Positions 53,309 through 61,343 of a stretch of 64,000 bases of DNA are shown in pieces. Each line of letters starts with the position of its first letter. Position 1 is the stretch's first letter. Below the pieces are notes generated by a model. It did not search any database. It was not told the origin of the DNA and saw only the letters and a list, made by a program, of their open reading frames with translations. The translations under genes were made by a program, and so were the position numbers. Source of the DNA: Nocardioides sp. HDW12B (lineage in GTDB: Bacteria > Actinomycetota > Actinomycetes > Propionibacteriales > Nocardioidaceae); assembly GCF_011299595.1 (NCBI RefSeq), contig NZ_CP049867.1, positions 3,906,001 through 3,970,000 of the forward strand, in the 5' to 3' direction.

Positions 53309-53314
53309 GGGCGG

Positions 53315-54592
53315 GTGATCGATCCCCGCGTCCTCCGCCATGAGCCCGACCGTGTCCGCGCCGCCCAGGAGCGTCGTGGCCTCTCGTCGGACGTGGTCGA
53401 CTCCGCGCTGGCCGCCGACCAGGCGCGCCGCGACGCGATCGCCGACTTCGAGCGGCTGCGGGCCGAGCAGAAGGCGCTCGGCAAGGAGATCCCCAAGGCG
53501 CAGGGTGAGGCCAAGCAGGAGCTGCTGGCCCGGACCAAGACGCTCTCGGCAGGGGTGAAGGAGGCGGAAGCGGCGCAGACCGCCGCGGAGACGACGTACC
53601 AGGAGGTGCTGCGCAGCATCCCGAACCTCGCCAACGAGGCGGCGCCGGCCGGCGGCGAGGACGACTACGTCGTGCTCGAGCACGTCGGTACGCCGCGCGA
53701 CTTCGCGGCCGAGGGCTTCGAGCCGCGCGACCACATCGAGCTCGGCCGGATGCTCGGGGCCATCGACATCGAGCGGGGCGTGAAGGTCTCCGGCGCGCGG
53801 TTCTACTACCTCACCGGGCCGGGCGCCGACCTCGAGATGGCACTGACGCAGCTGGCCATGGACCAGGCCCGTGCGGCCGGCTTCACGACCGTCATCCCGC
53901 CGGCGTTGGTGCGTCCGCGGGCGATGGAGGGCACCGGGTTCCTCGGCCAGGCCGCCGACGACGTCTACCGGATCGAGGGCGAGGACCTCTACCTGGTGGG
54001 CACCTCGGAGGTGCCGCTGGCGGCGTACCACTCCGACGAGATCCTCGACCCGGGCGACCTGCCGCGGCGTTACGTCGCGCTGAGCCCCTGCTTCCGCAAG
54101 GAGGCGGGCTCCTACGGCAAGGACACCGCCGGCATCATCCGGGTGCACTGGTTCGACAAGGTCGAGATGTTCACCTTCACCACGCTCGAGGAGTCGTGGG
54201 CCGAGCACCAGCGGCTGCTGGCGTGGGAGAAGGAGTTCCTGACCAAGCTCGAGCTGGCCTTCCGCGTCATCGACGTCGCCGCCGGCGACCTCGGCCTGTC
54301 GGCGGAGCGCAAGTTCGACTGCGAGGCGTGGATCCCCACGCAGGGCCGCTACCGCGAGCTGACCTCGGCGTCGAACTGCACCGACTTCCAGGCCCGGCGC
54401 CTCGACATCCGCGGCCGCTTCGAGGACGGGACCGCGCCGGTGGCCACGCTCAACGGCACCCTGTGCGCGATGCCGCGCACCATCGTGGCGATCCTCGAGA
54501 CCCACCAGCAGGCCGACGGGTCGGTGCGGGTCCCCGAGGCCCTGCGGCCCTACCTGCAGGGCCGCGAGGTCCTCGAGCCGGTGACGCGGTGA
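53315..54592 (+). CDS. serS: Seryl-tRNA synthetase
   Basis: The 425-residue class II synthetase charges tRNA-Ser with serine. An N-terminal coiled-coil arm (about 1-110: [20 protein letters not shown]) contacts the long variable arm of tRNA-Ser. The catalytic core has motif 2 around [20 protein letters not shown] and [10 protein letters not shown], and motif 3 near [19 protein letters not shown] starts the conserved [18 protein letters not shown]. Two HAD phosphatase genes follow, each overlapping its predecessor by 4 bases. Confidence 0.96.
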   Translation: MIDPRVLRHEPDRVRAAQERRGLSSDVVDSALAADQARRDAIADFERLRAEQKALGKEIPKAQGEAKQELLARTKTLSAGVKEAEAAQTAAETTYQEVLRSIPNLANEAAPAGGEDDYVVLEHVGTPRDFAAEGFEPRDHIELGRMLGAIDIERGVKVSGARFYYLTGPGADLEMALTQLAMDQARAAGFTTVIPPALVRPRAMEGTGFLGQAADDVYRIEGEDLYLVGTSEVPLAAYHSDEILDPGDLPRRYVALSPCFRKEAGSYGKDTAGIIRVHWFDKVEMFTFTTLEESWAEHQRLLAWEKEFLTKLELAFRVIDVAAGDLGLSAERKFDCEAWIPTQGRYRELTSASNCTDFQARRLDIRGRFEDGTAPVATLNGTLCAMPRTIVAILETHQQADGSVRVPEALRPYLQGREVLEPVTR

Positions 54593-55428
54593 CGCGAGAC
54601 GTCGCCGAGGGCTGGACGCCGAAGCTGGTGGCCCTCGACATCGACGGCACGCTCTTCGGGGCCGGTCACGGCACCGGCGTCGTCACCGAGGAGATCAGCC
54701 CCGCCGTGCGCGCGGCCGTGGACAAGGTGGTGGCCGCCGGGGTGCCGGTGGTGCTGTCGACCGGGCGCTCGACCTTCTCGATCACGGGAGTCCTCGAGAT
54801 GCTCGGCCTGCCGCGCGGGCGGGACGAGCAGGTCCTGGCCGTGGCGTCGAACGGCTCGGTGACCTTCTCCTACCCGCCGGTCGAGATCCTGACGACCGAG
54901 ACCTTCGACGCCTCGGAGGTGGTCCGGCTGCTGCTGGAGCACGTGCCGGACGCCCGGGTCGCGGTGGAGGAGATCGGGGTGGGCTACCGCCTGAACCGGC
55001 TCTTCCCGGAGGGGGAGATCGACGGGCACATGACGGTGCAGACGCTCGACGAGCTGGTGGCCGAGCCGGTCACGCGCGTGATCATCCGCGACCCGGACGC
55101 CTCCGAGGAAGATTTTGTGCATCTGGCAGAAAAGGTGGGGCTGCACGGCATCAACTACTTCATCGGCTGGACCGCGTGGCTCGACCTCGCGCCGGCTGAC
55201 GTCTCGAAGGCGTCGGGTCTCACCTCGGTGTGCGCCCGTCTGGGTGTCGACGCCTCCGACGTGCTCGCCATCGGGGACGGGCGCAACGACATCGAGATGC
55301 TGCAGTGGGCCGGACGCGGCGTCGCCATGGGGCAGGCCACCCTGTCGGTGCAGGAGGCGGCCGACGACGTCACGGACGCGGTCGAGGACGACGGGGTGGC
55401 ACGCGAGCTCGGACGCTGGTTCCCGTGA
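54589..55428 (+). CDS. HAD-superfamily (Cof-type) phosphatase, first copy
   Basis: The 279-residue cytoplasmic hydrolase has motif [12 protein letters not shown], motif [12 protein letters not shown], a conserved lysine in ADVSKASGL, and motif [16 protein letters not shown]2-type cap lies between motifs II and III, typical of Cof/YbjI phosphatases acting on sugar phosphates or other small phosphates. GTGA overlap with serS couples translation. A run of A/T-ending codons at 55108-55131 is unlike the rest of the gene. Confidence 0.9.
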   Translation: MTRDVAEGWTPKLVALDIDGTLFGAGHGTGVVTEEISPAVRAAVDKVVAAGVPVVLSTGRSTFSITGVLEMLGLPRGRDEQVLAVASNGSVTFSYPPVEILTTETFDASEVVRLLLEHVPDARVAVEEIGVGYRLNRLFPEGEIDGHMTVQTLDELVAEPVTRVIIRDPDASEEDFVHLAEKVGLHGINYFIGWTAWLDLAPADVSKASGLTSVCARLGVDASDVLAIGDGRNDIEMLQWAGRGVAMGQATLSVQEAADDVTDAVEDDGVARELGRWFP

Positions 55429-56234
55429 TCCGGCTGGTCGCGACCGACCTCGACGGCACGCTGCTCCAGCCCGACGGCACCGTCAGCCCCCGCACCCTGG
55501 AGGTGCTCGACGCCGTCGACGCCCTCGGGGTGCTGGTCGTCTTCGTGACCGGCCGACCGATCCGCTGGATGGAGTCGCTGTGGCAGCACGTCGGTGACCA
55601 CGGGCTGGCCATCTGCAGCAACGGGGGCGTCCTGTACGACGTGCCGGGGCGCGCGGTGCTGGAGGCTCGCACCATCGACCCCGAGGTAGGGCTCGCCGTG
55701 GCGGAGCGGATCCGCCACGCCGTCCCGGGATCGACGTTCGCCCTCGAGAAGACCACCGGCTTCTCCCAGGAGCCGGCGTTCCCGGTGCACCCCGACGACC
55801 GGGCCGGCGGCGAGGCGAACGCCTTCCGCGTCCAGGTGGCGCCCCTGGAGGAGGCCCTGGACACCGACGTCGTCAAGCTGCTCGCCCTCCACCAGGAGCA
55901 CGCGCCGCTCGACTACTGGCAGCGGGTCGAGCGCGCCGCCGACGGTGCCGTGACCACGACCTGGTCGTCCACCAACGCGCTCGTGGAGATGAGCGGCGCC
56001 GGGGTCACCAAGGCGTCCACGCTGGCCCGGTTGTGCGCCGAGCGCGGCCTCGACGCCTCCGAGGTGGTGGCGTTCGGGGACATGCCGAACGACGTCGACA
56101 TGCTGCGCTGGGCCGGCTCGTCGTACGCCATGGAGAACGGGCACGCCCACACGCGTGCGGCCGCGCAGCACGTCGCCCCAGGCAACGACGAGGACGGCGT
56201 GGCGCAGGTCCTCGAGCGGCTTCTGCTCTCCTGA
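55425..56234 (+). CDS. HAD-superfamily (Cof-type) phosphatase, second copy
   Basis: The 269-residue protein has motif I LVATDLDGTLLQ, motif II VVFVTGRPI, lysine in AGVTKASTL, and motif IV AFGDMPNDVDML. It is related to the preceding gene but clearly diverged. GTG at 55425 overlaps the previous stop by 4 bases, making it third in the serS operon. The substrate is unknown. Confidence 0.9.
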   Translation: MIRLVATDLDGTLLQPDGTVSPRTLEVLDAVDALGVLVVFVTGRPIRWMESLWQHVGDHGLAICSNGGVLYDVPGRAVLEARTIDPEVGLAVAERIRHAVPGSTFALEKTTGFSQEPAFPVHPDDRAGGEANAFRVQVAPLEEALDTDVVKLLALHQEHAPLDYWQRVERAADGAVTTTWSSTNALVEMSGAGVTKASTLARLCAERGLDASEVVAFGDMPNDVDMLRWAGSSYAMENGHAHTRAAAQHVAPGNDEDGVAQVLERLLLS

Positions 56235-56278
56235 CACAGGGCGGGCCCAGGTCGCACCGGGCCCACCCCTGCGCTTGC

Positions 56279-56638
56279 TCAGGAAAGGCTGCCCCCACAG
56301 TTGTACTGGCACTCCTCGCCGTAGGCGTAGTAGCTGATGCCGCGTGCGTTCCCACGCTCGTTGGTGATGAGGCCCTCGGTGGAGATCGTCCCGTCGGCGG
56401 CGACGAGCACCTCCACGACCTGCGTGCCGGCCTTGATGCACACCACGGTGTTCGGAGCCAGCCCCGTGTCGATCTCGGACAGGGTGCCGTCGGCCGGGAC
56501 CTTGTTCGGGTAGCTGGCGGGGTTGCAGTGCTGCGTCGCGCCCTTGGTGATGACATCGACGGCGTGCGCGGGAGCGGCGAGGCCGCCGGTCAGCAGGACA
56601 GCCGCTGCGGCGGGGACGACAAGACGTGAAACCTTCAT
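56279..56638 (-). CDS. Small secreted protein, unfamiliar domain (paralogue 1)
   Basis: The 119-residue protein has a signal peptide (MKVSRLVVPAAAAVLLTGGL, cleavage near AHA), then one domain: CNPASYPNKVPADGTLSEID, TGLAPNTVVCIKAGTQVVEV, and LITNERGNARGISYYAYGEE ending CQYNCGG. The next gene encodes the same domain with the same landmarks (C, YPNKV, TGL-P-T-VCIKA, G-A-ISYYAYG). I do not recognise the family. ATG at 56638 is chosen as the signal start; the frame extends to 56698 but without a typical leader. A GAGGGGG site lies about 10 bases upstream. Confidence 0.75.
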   Translation of the reverse strand: MKVSRLVVPAAAAVLLTGGLAAPAHAVDVITKGATQHCNPASYPNKVPADGTLSEIDTGLAPNTVVCIKAGTQVVEVLVAADGTISTEGLITNERGNARGISYYAYGEECQYNCGGSLS

Positions 56639-56752
56639 GGAGATGGACCCCCTCGGTCCTCGGGACGGATGCGACCCCCCTCGGACCGCACCGCTCACGC
56701 TAGGGGTCCGAACGGTCAGCGCGACCGGGCCGGAAGGCCTCAGGACATGACG

Positions 56753-56793
56753 CGGCCGGGTGGTCCCGCACGAGGTGCAGGACCACCCGGCCG
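56753..56793 (-). terminator. Hairpin after the Asp-repeat secreted protein gene
   Basis: CGGCCGGGTGGTCC (56753-56766) and GGACCACCCGGCCG (56780-56793) pair perfectly around a 13-base loop, 22 bases past the stop of the minus-strand gene. No T run is present. Confidence 0.7.
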
Positions 56794-56814
56794 GGTGATG
56801 GAGTGACTAGGACT

Positions 56815-57768
56815 CTAGGACTGCCGGCTGGGCGGGTTCGTGCACTCGTAGTCGCTCGGGTACACCTCGCAGAAGGACTGCTCGTCGTCGCAGATGCCGT
56901 CGTCGTTCGCGTCCGTGCACGGCTCCTCACCGCCGGAGCAGAGCTCCTCCTGGGTGGTGCAGGTCTCGTCGTCCCCGCAGATGCCGTCGAGGTCGGTGTC
57001 GCCGCCGCTGTTCGCGCAGGCCGACTCCTCGTCGTCGTCGCACGTGCCGTCCTCGTCGCTGTCCCCACCCGACTCCGCGCACGGGTCCGGCTCCTCGCAG
57101 AGGTCGAGCTGGGTCGCGCAGGTCTCGTCGTTGTCGCAGGTCTCGTCGTTGTCGGTGTCACCACCCGACCCCGCGCACTGGTCCGGCTGGCACAGGTCGG
57201 GCTCGGTGGGGCAGGTCTCGTCGTCGTCGCAGACACCGTCACCGTCGGTGTCGCCGTTCTTGTCGTCGCACGGTCCCGGTGGCGGCGGGCAGTTCTGCTG
57301 GGTCTCGCAGGTCTCGTCGTCGTCGCAGACACCGTCACCGTCGGTGTCGCCGTTCTTGTCGTCGCACGGTCCCGGCGGCGGCGGCGGGGTGGCCTCCTGG
57401 CCGTAGGCGTAGTAGCTGATCGCCTGCGCGATTCCGCGCTTGTTGCGGATCTCCGTCTGGGTGATGAACCCGTCGGGGTCGACGACGACGACCGTGGTGC
57501 GGGTGCTGGCCTTGATGCAGACCTCGGTGCCCGGCTCGAGACCGGTCTGCAGCCGGGTCTTCGTGCCGTTGGACTCGACCTTGTTCGGGTAGAGCGCCTT
57601 GTCGCAGTGCTCGGTCACCCGGGCGGTGGCGTGCGAGGCCTTCTTGTTCTTGTGGCGCTTGCCCGCCTCGGCCGGCGCGGTCGCGCCGGCGAAGAGCATG
57701 AGCACGACCGTGAGCAGTGCCAGAGCCCGGAGCAGTGATGCCCGGGACGTGGACGTGGACGACAGCAT
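56815..57768 (-). CDS. Secreted protein with unfamiliar domain and Asp-rich calcium-type repeats (paralogue 2)
   Basis: The 317-residue protein has a signal peptide (LALLTVVLMLFAGATAPAEA) and a Lys-rich linker. The domain shared with the downstream gene follows (about 50-125: CDKALYPNKVESNGTKTRLQ, TGLEPGTEVCIKAS, RGIAQAISYYAYGQE). Next is a PPPPPG stretch and at least six Asp/Cys repeats of the form GDTDGDGVCDDDETC, like thrombospondin type-3 calcium loops with added cysteines. It is probably calcium-stabilised and disulfide-bonded outside the cell. DNA at 57211-57279 and 57307-57375 is identical, showing recent internal duplication. AGGGGG precedes ATG. Confidence 0.78.
   Translation of the reverse strand: MLSSTSTSRASLLRALALLTVVLMLFAGATAPAEAGKRHKNKKASHATARVTEHCDKALYPNKVESNGTKTRLQTGLEPGTEVCIKASTRTTVVVVDPDGFITQTEIRNKRGIAQAISYYAYGQEATPPPPPGPCDDKNGDTDGDGVCDDDETCETQQNCPPPPGPCDDKNGDTDGDGVCDDDETCPTEPDLCQPDQCAGSGGDTDNDETCDNDETCATQLDLCEEPDPCAESGGDSDEDGTCDDDEESACANSGGDTDLDGICGDDETCTTQEELCSGGEEPCTDANDDGICDDEQSFCEVYPSDYECTNPPSRQS
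57211..57375. repeat. 69-bp perfect direct repeat inside the Asp-repeat gene
   Basis: The 69 bases at 57211-57279 recur exactly at 57307-57375, 96 bases (32 codons) apart and in frame. Each copy encodes one Asp/Cys calcium-type unit. Confidence 0.9.
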
Positions 57769-57864
57769 GAATGAACCCCCTGGTCCGTACGGCCCCCTTG
57801 ACCGTGTTCACAGAGTGGGGCAGAACGACCCCGGCGACGAGGGCCCTAGGTCTGGACCGGGTGT

Positions 57865-58437
57865 CTAGACGTCCCGGTGTCCGAGGACCCCGAGCGCGAT
57901 GTCGCGCACCATCGGCACGAACTGCTCCTCGGGGACGTGCAGGTCGGCGTCGAGAGGCGACTGCTGCGACATGGCCGCGGTGACGATCAGGCGCAGGGCC
58001 AGCGCGGTGCGCAGACGGTCGGCCGGCCCGGCGTGGGACTGCTCGAAGGCGTCCATCAGGCGGTAGCCCGCGGCCTGCGCGGACTCGGTGCCAGGCTCCA
58101 GCTGCTGGGTCTCGAACGCCGCGAGCACCATCTGGACGACGCCGGGGCGGGCGAGCGCACGGCGTACGACGAGCTCGAGCACCTGGTCGAGGTGCTCGGG
58201 GTGCTCGTGGAGGGACACGACGTGGTCGACGATGACGTCGACGGTCTCCTTCACCTCGTCCATCACGGCGCGGTAGAGCGCCTCCTTGCTGCCGAAGCGG
58301 TGCAGCAGCCCGGGCTTGGAGTAGCCGACCGCGTCGGCGATCGTCTGCAGCGACGTGGCAGCGAAGCCGTGGACCGCGAAGAAGCCCGCGGCGACGTCGA
58401 GGATGGCGTAGTCGATCTCCGCCGGGGACTGTCGCAT
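57865..58437 (-). CDS. TetR/AcrR family regulator
   Basis: The 190-residue protein has an N-terminal HTH (FAVHGFAATSLQTIADAVGY then SKPGLLHRFGSKEALYRAVM) and a TetR C-terminal ligand domain. No adjacent target is obvious; its own upstream region has an inverted repeat at 58459-58500. ATG at 58437 has AGGCAGG upstream. It lies between the secreted-protein gene and bpa, all on the minus strand. Confidence 0.88.
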   Translation of the reverse strand: MRQSPAEIDYAILDVAAGFFAVHGFAATSLQTIADAVGYSKPGLLHRFGSKEALYRAVMDEVKETVDVIVDHVVSLHEHPEHLDQVLELVVRRALARPGVVQMVLAAFETQQLEPGTESAQAAGYRLMDAFEQSHAGPADRLRTALALRLIVTAAMSQQSPLDADLHVPEEQFVPMVRDIALGVLGHRDV

Positions 58438-58458
58438 GACGTACCTGCCTGACCGTAT

Positions 58459-58500
58459 CGATCGGATCTGGACCGCTCCGTTTCAGGATGGATCAGATCG
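58459..58500 (-). promoter_or_regulatory. Inverted repeat upstream of the TetR gene
   Basis: CGATCGGATC (58459-58468) and GATCAGATCG (58491-58500) are inverted copies with one mismatch in ten. They lie 20-65 bases before the tetR start and are a candidate autoregulatory operator. A -10-like TACGGT is adjacent on the minus strand. Confidence 0.45.
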
Positions 58501-58551
58501 GTCGACTACGCAAGATGTCAGTTCGGATCGGCCGTCAGCAGGACCGCCCGG

Positions 58552-59139
58552 TCAGAGGTACATGCCTCCGCTGCGACCCTCCTCGCCGGGGACGCCTCCC
58601 GGGATGCCGCCGGGCTGGCCGTCCGGGCCCTGGCCGGGCATGCCGGAGCCCATGGGGAGGGCCCGGCGCATCTGCTCGAGCTGGGCACGGGCGGCCATCT
58701 GCTGGGCGTAGATCGCGGTCTGGATTCCGTGGAACAGCCCCTCGAGCCACCCCACGAGCTGGGCCTTCGCCACGCGGAGCTCGGACTCCGACGGCGCCTC
58801 CGAGGCGAAGGGCGAGGAGAGCCGCTCGAGCTCCTCGACCAGCTCGGGCGCGAGACCGGACTTGAGCTCCTCGATGGAGGCGGCGTAGATGCGGGCCAGT
58901 CGCGCGCGGGACGCCTCGTCGACCGGCGCCGACTTCACCTCCTCGAGCAGCTGCCGGATCATGCTGCCGACGCGCATCACCTTCGCAGGCTGCTCCACGA
59001 GGTCCGTGACCTGGCGCTCCTGGTCGTCGTCGTCCTCACCGCTCGAGCCGCCCGAGACGGCCATCTGGTTCGGTCCCACGACGACGACGCGGGGGTCGTC
59101 GTCGGGTCCGGAGGTCTGGTCGGGGCGGGGCTCAGTCAT
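58552..59139 (-). CDS. bpa: Bacterial proteasome activator (Bpa/PafE family)
   Basis: The 195-residue protein has an acidic disordered N-terminus, a four-helix core (about 50-160: VMRVGSMIRQLLEEVKSAPV, LVGWLEGLFHGIQTAIYAQQ) and a Gly/Pro-rich tail ending in GMYL. Bpa rings open the actinobacterial 20S proteasome through a C-terminal GQYL motif without using ATP; here it reads GMYL, keeping Tyr-Leu. It degrades unfolded proteins. ATG at 59139 is 7 bases after TAGGGT (59152-59147, minus strand), a leaderless start. Core proteasome genes are not in the window. Confidence 0.92.
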   Translation of the reverse strand: MTEPRPDQTSGPDDDPRVVVVGPNQMAVSGGSSGEDDDDQERQVTDLVEQPAKVMRVGSMIRQLLEEVKSAPVDEASRARLARIYAASIEELKSGLAPELVEELERLSSPFASEAPSESELRVAKAQLVGWLEGLFHGIQTAIYAQQMAARAQLEQMRRALPMGSGMPGQGPDGQPGGIPGGVPGEEGRSGGMYL

Positions 59140-59146
59140 GCGGCCC

Positions 59147-59152
59147 ACCCTA
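59147..59152 (-). promoter_or_regulatory. -10 hexamer TAGGGT of bpa
   Basis: On the minus strand TAGGGT ends 7 bases before the ATG, without a ribosome site. Confidence 0.5.
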
Positions 59153-59239
59153 CTGAGACCCCGCGACACGTCGACGTACGGCGGTTGCGGGCCGGCGCAC
59201 CCGCCGCGACTTGGGTCAGCGCACCGGACGGGACGCGTG

Positions 59240-60220
59240 TCAGCGGACCGTGAGCAGGATCTTGCCGACGTGGCTGCCGTCGTCGAGCGCCCGGTGCGCG
59301 TCGGCCGCCTCTGCGAGGGGGAAGGTGGCGTGCACGATCGGCTTCACCGTGCCGGCGGCCACCATCGGCCAGACGTGGTCCTCGACGGCGGCGCAGATGA
59401 CGGCCTTGTTCTCGGGCGGGCGCGAGCGCAGCGTCGTGGCGATCAGCGCCGCCCGCTTGCGCAGCAGCGAGGACAGGTCGATCTCCGCCTTCGTCCCGCC
59501 CTGCATGCCGATGACCACCAGCCGGCCCTCGGGCGCCAGGGCGTCGATGTTGCGCTCGAGGTAGGACGCACCCATGTTGTCGAGGATGACGTCGGCCCCA
59601 CGACCGTGGGTGGCCTCCTTCACCTCGGCGACGAAGTCCTGCTCGCGGTAGTCGATGCCGACGTCGGCCCCGAGCTCGCGGCAGACCTCCAGCTTGGCCG
59701 CGGACCCCGCCGTCGTGATCACCCGCGCCCCGACCTGGTGGGCGACCTGGATGGCGCAGGTGCCGATGCCGCCGGCGCCACCGTGCACGAGCAGCGTCTC
59801 GTCAGGGCGCAGTCCGGCCACCAGGAACACGTTCGACCACACGGTGCAGGCCACCTCGGGCAGCGCCGCGGCGGTCACGAGGTCGATCCCCTCGGGCACT
59901 GCCATGACCTGGCCCTCCGGGACGAGGACCTTCTCGGCGTACCCGCCTCCGGCCAGGAGGGCGCAGACCTCGTCGCCGACCTTCCACCGCGTCACGCCCT
60001 CGCCGACCTCGGCGACGGTGCCGCTGCACTCCAGGCCGATGACCTCGCTGGCCCCCGGGGGCGGAGGGTAGAAACCCTTGCGCTGCAGCACGTCGGCGCG
60101 GTTCACCGCGGTGGCCGCGACGTCGATCACGACCTCCCCGGGTCCGGCGGTGGGGTCGGGCAGCTCGGCGAGGGTCAGGACCTCGGGTCCACCGGGCTCG
60201 GTGGTGACGATGGCGCGCAT
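59240..60220 (-). CDS. NAD(P)H-quinone oxidoreductase, zinc-free MDR family (PIG3-like)
   Basis: The 326-residue protein is of the medium-chain dehydrogenase/reductase fold: the N-terminal GroES-like domain has VNRADVLQRKGFYPPPPGAS and GLECSGTVAEVG; the Rossmann domain has LLVHGGAGGIGTCAIQVAHQ. It lacks the zinc ligands of alcohol dehydrogenases. Predicted to reduce quinones with NADPH. ATG at 60220 follows TAGGGT at 6 bases. Confidence 0.9.
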   Translation of the reverse strand: MRAIVTTEPGGPEVLTLAELPDPTAGPGEVVIDVAATAVNRADVLQRKGFYPPPPGASEVIGLECSGTVAEVGEGVTRWKVGDEVCALLAGGGYAEKVLVPEGQVMAVPEGIDLVTAAALPEVACTVWSNVFLVAGLRPDETLLVHGGAGGIGTCAIQVAHQVGARVITTAGSAAKLEVCRELGADVGIDYREQDFVAEVKEATHGRGADVILDNMGASYLERNIDALAPEGRLVVIGMQGGTKAEIDLSSLLRKRAALIATTLRSRPPENKAVICAAVEDHVWPMVAAGTVKPIVHATFPLAEAADAHRALDDGSHVGKILLTVR

Positions 60221-60226
60221 GCGCCC

Positions 60227-60232
60227 ACCCTA
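60227..60232 (-). promoter_or_regulatory. -10 hexamer TAGGGT of the quinone oxidoreductase gene
   Basis: On the minus strand TAGGGT ends 6 bases before ATG at 60220, the same element and spacing as before bpa and the ATP-grasp gene. Confidence 0.5.
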
Positions 60233-60260
60233 GGGGGGACCGTCGCGCCGCCGGCCGGCG

Positions 60261-60569
60261 TCAGTCGGACTCGACCAGCTCGGTCTCGGGCAGCTCCACC
60301 TCGTCGACCTCGACGTCCACGTCGAGCTTCTCGCCGCCCTCCCAGCGACTGGCCAGGTCGAAGGCGCGCGCGGCCAGGGCCTCGGTCTTCGCCGGGCTCC
60401 CGCCGGCCAGCGCCGCGGCGTAGCCGAGCAGGTAGGTGCTGATCGGTGCCGCCGGTCGCTGCACCCGGTGGGCGGCCTCGCGCGCGAGGTCGAGGATCAG
60501 GCCCTCGTCGACCTCCGTCTCGAGGTCCAGAGCGTCCATGAGCTCGTCGATCCAGTCGTGAAGGTTCAC
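60261..60569 (-). CDS. Small DUF6457-like protein, partner of the MobA-like gene
   Basis: The 102-residue protein has LHDWIDELMDALDLETEVDE near the start and AREAAHRVQRPAAPISTYLL with GYAAALAGGSP in the middle; the C-terminal end is acidic. I recognise it as the small protein that often follows a MobA-like nucleotidyltransferase in actinobacteria, where a link to molybdenum cofactor use is assumed but not shown. GTG at 60569 begins the conserved part; no ribosome site is seen, and GACGCT upstream is a weak leaderless -10. Confidence 0.7.
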   Translation of the reverse strand: MNLHDWIDELMDALDLETEVDEGLILDLAREAAHRVQRPAAPISTYLLGYAAALAGGSPAKTEALAARAFDLASRWEGGEKLDVDVEVDEVELPETELVESD

Positions 60570-60654
60570 CCGGCCAGCGTCGTACGACGCAGCGCGTGGC
60601 GCAACCCGTCGCGCCAAATCGACACGGTCGACCGACCTCGTCCGGTCGAAGGCG

Positions 60655-61296
60655 TCAGGTCCGCTCGGCCTGCTCCCTGAGCTCCCTCAGGTCCGACCAG
60701 GTGTCGACGTCGTGGGACTCGTCCGCGACCTCGGCCACCTCGACCAGGTCCAGCGCCCCGACGAGCCGGTGCACGGGCAGCCCGTGCTCGTCCTCGCGGG
60801 ACTCCGGGGCCACCCGTCGCAGGGCGGCCGTGCGGTAGGCCGCGCAGAGCGGCTGACGCCGCCCGCCGTCCCCCACCAGCAGCGCCCCGTCCGGTCCGCC
60901 GTCCCGCCCGGGGGTGACGACCGCCCCGAGGAGCCGCGCGAAGGTGCCCGGACCCACCCGCGGCATGTCCACGGCCAGCACGAGCACGAGGTCGGGCTCG
61001 CGGTAGAAGGCCCGCAGACCGGCCAGCAGACCGGCGGCAGGGCCGCCGCCGCGCGGGTCCTCGACGGTGAAGGTCGCCGGACGGGTCGTGGGCACCGGGT
61101 CGCCGACCACCACGACCTCGACCGCCGTCACCGTCGCCGAGAGCGCACGCTCGAGGAGCGTCACCCCGGCGAGCTCGATCGAGGCCTTGTCGGCGCCCCC
61201 GAGGCGGGCGGCGGTGCCGCCGGCCAGGACGACCGCCCCCACCCGGCCGGGGTCGGCCGGCTCGGGATCCCCGAGGAGGGACGTCGGCTCGGTCAT
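60655..61296 (-). CDS. mobA: MobA-like molybdenum cofactor nucleotidyltransferase
   Basis: The 213-residue protein has the GT-A nucleotidyltransferase fold: GAVVLAGGTAARLGGADKAS is the signature NTP-binding loop with conserved lysine, and VLVLAVDMPRVGPGTF holds the metal-binding Asp. MobA attaches GMP to molybdopterin; other NTP transferases share the fold, so substrate assignment is moderate. The gene is divergent from the nitrilase gene across a 16-bp inverted repeat. The small DUF6457-like gene follows after 85 bases. Confidence 0.8.
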   Translation of the reverse strand: MTEPTSLLGDPEPADPGRVGAVVLAGGTAARLGGADKASIELAGVTLLERALSATVTAVEVVVVGDPVPTTRPATFTVEDPRGGGPAAGLLAGLRAFYREPDLVLVLAVDMPRVGPGTFARLLGAVVTPGRDGGPDGALLVGDGGRRQPLCAAYRTAALRRVAPESREDEHGLPVHRLVGALDLVEVAEVADESHDVDTWSDLRELREQAERT

Positions 61297-61297
61297 C

Positions 61298-61342
61298 GCT
61301 CCACCCTGCCACCTCGCGCGCGGCCGGGTGGCAGGGTGGAGC
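61298..61342. promoter_or_regulatory. 16-bp inverted repeat spanning mirrored leaderless promoters
   Basis: GCTCCACCCTGCCACC (61298-61313) and GGTGGCAGGGTGGAGC (61327-61342) are exact inverted copies reaching to within one or two bases of the two divergent ATG codons. Each arm contains CAGGGT ending 6 bases before its start codon, so the two promoters are mirror images. Confidence 0.6.
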
Positions 61343-61343
61343 C

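Noticed and set aside
53149-53314. T-box riboswitch upstream of serS
   Set aside because: The -10 at 53303 leaves no leader, and no T-box-like stem or antiterminator sequence is seen.
54589-56234. One HAD gene split by a frameshift
   Set aside because: Both ORFs contain full sets of HAD motifs, so they are two complete, translationally coupled genes.
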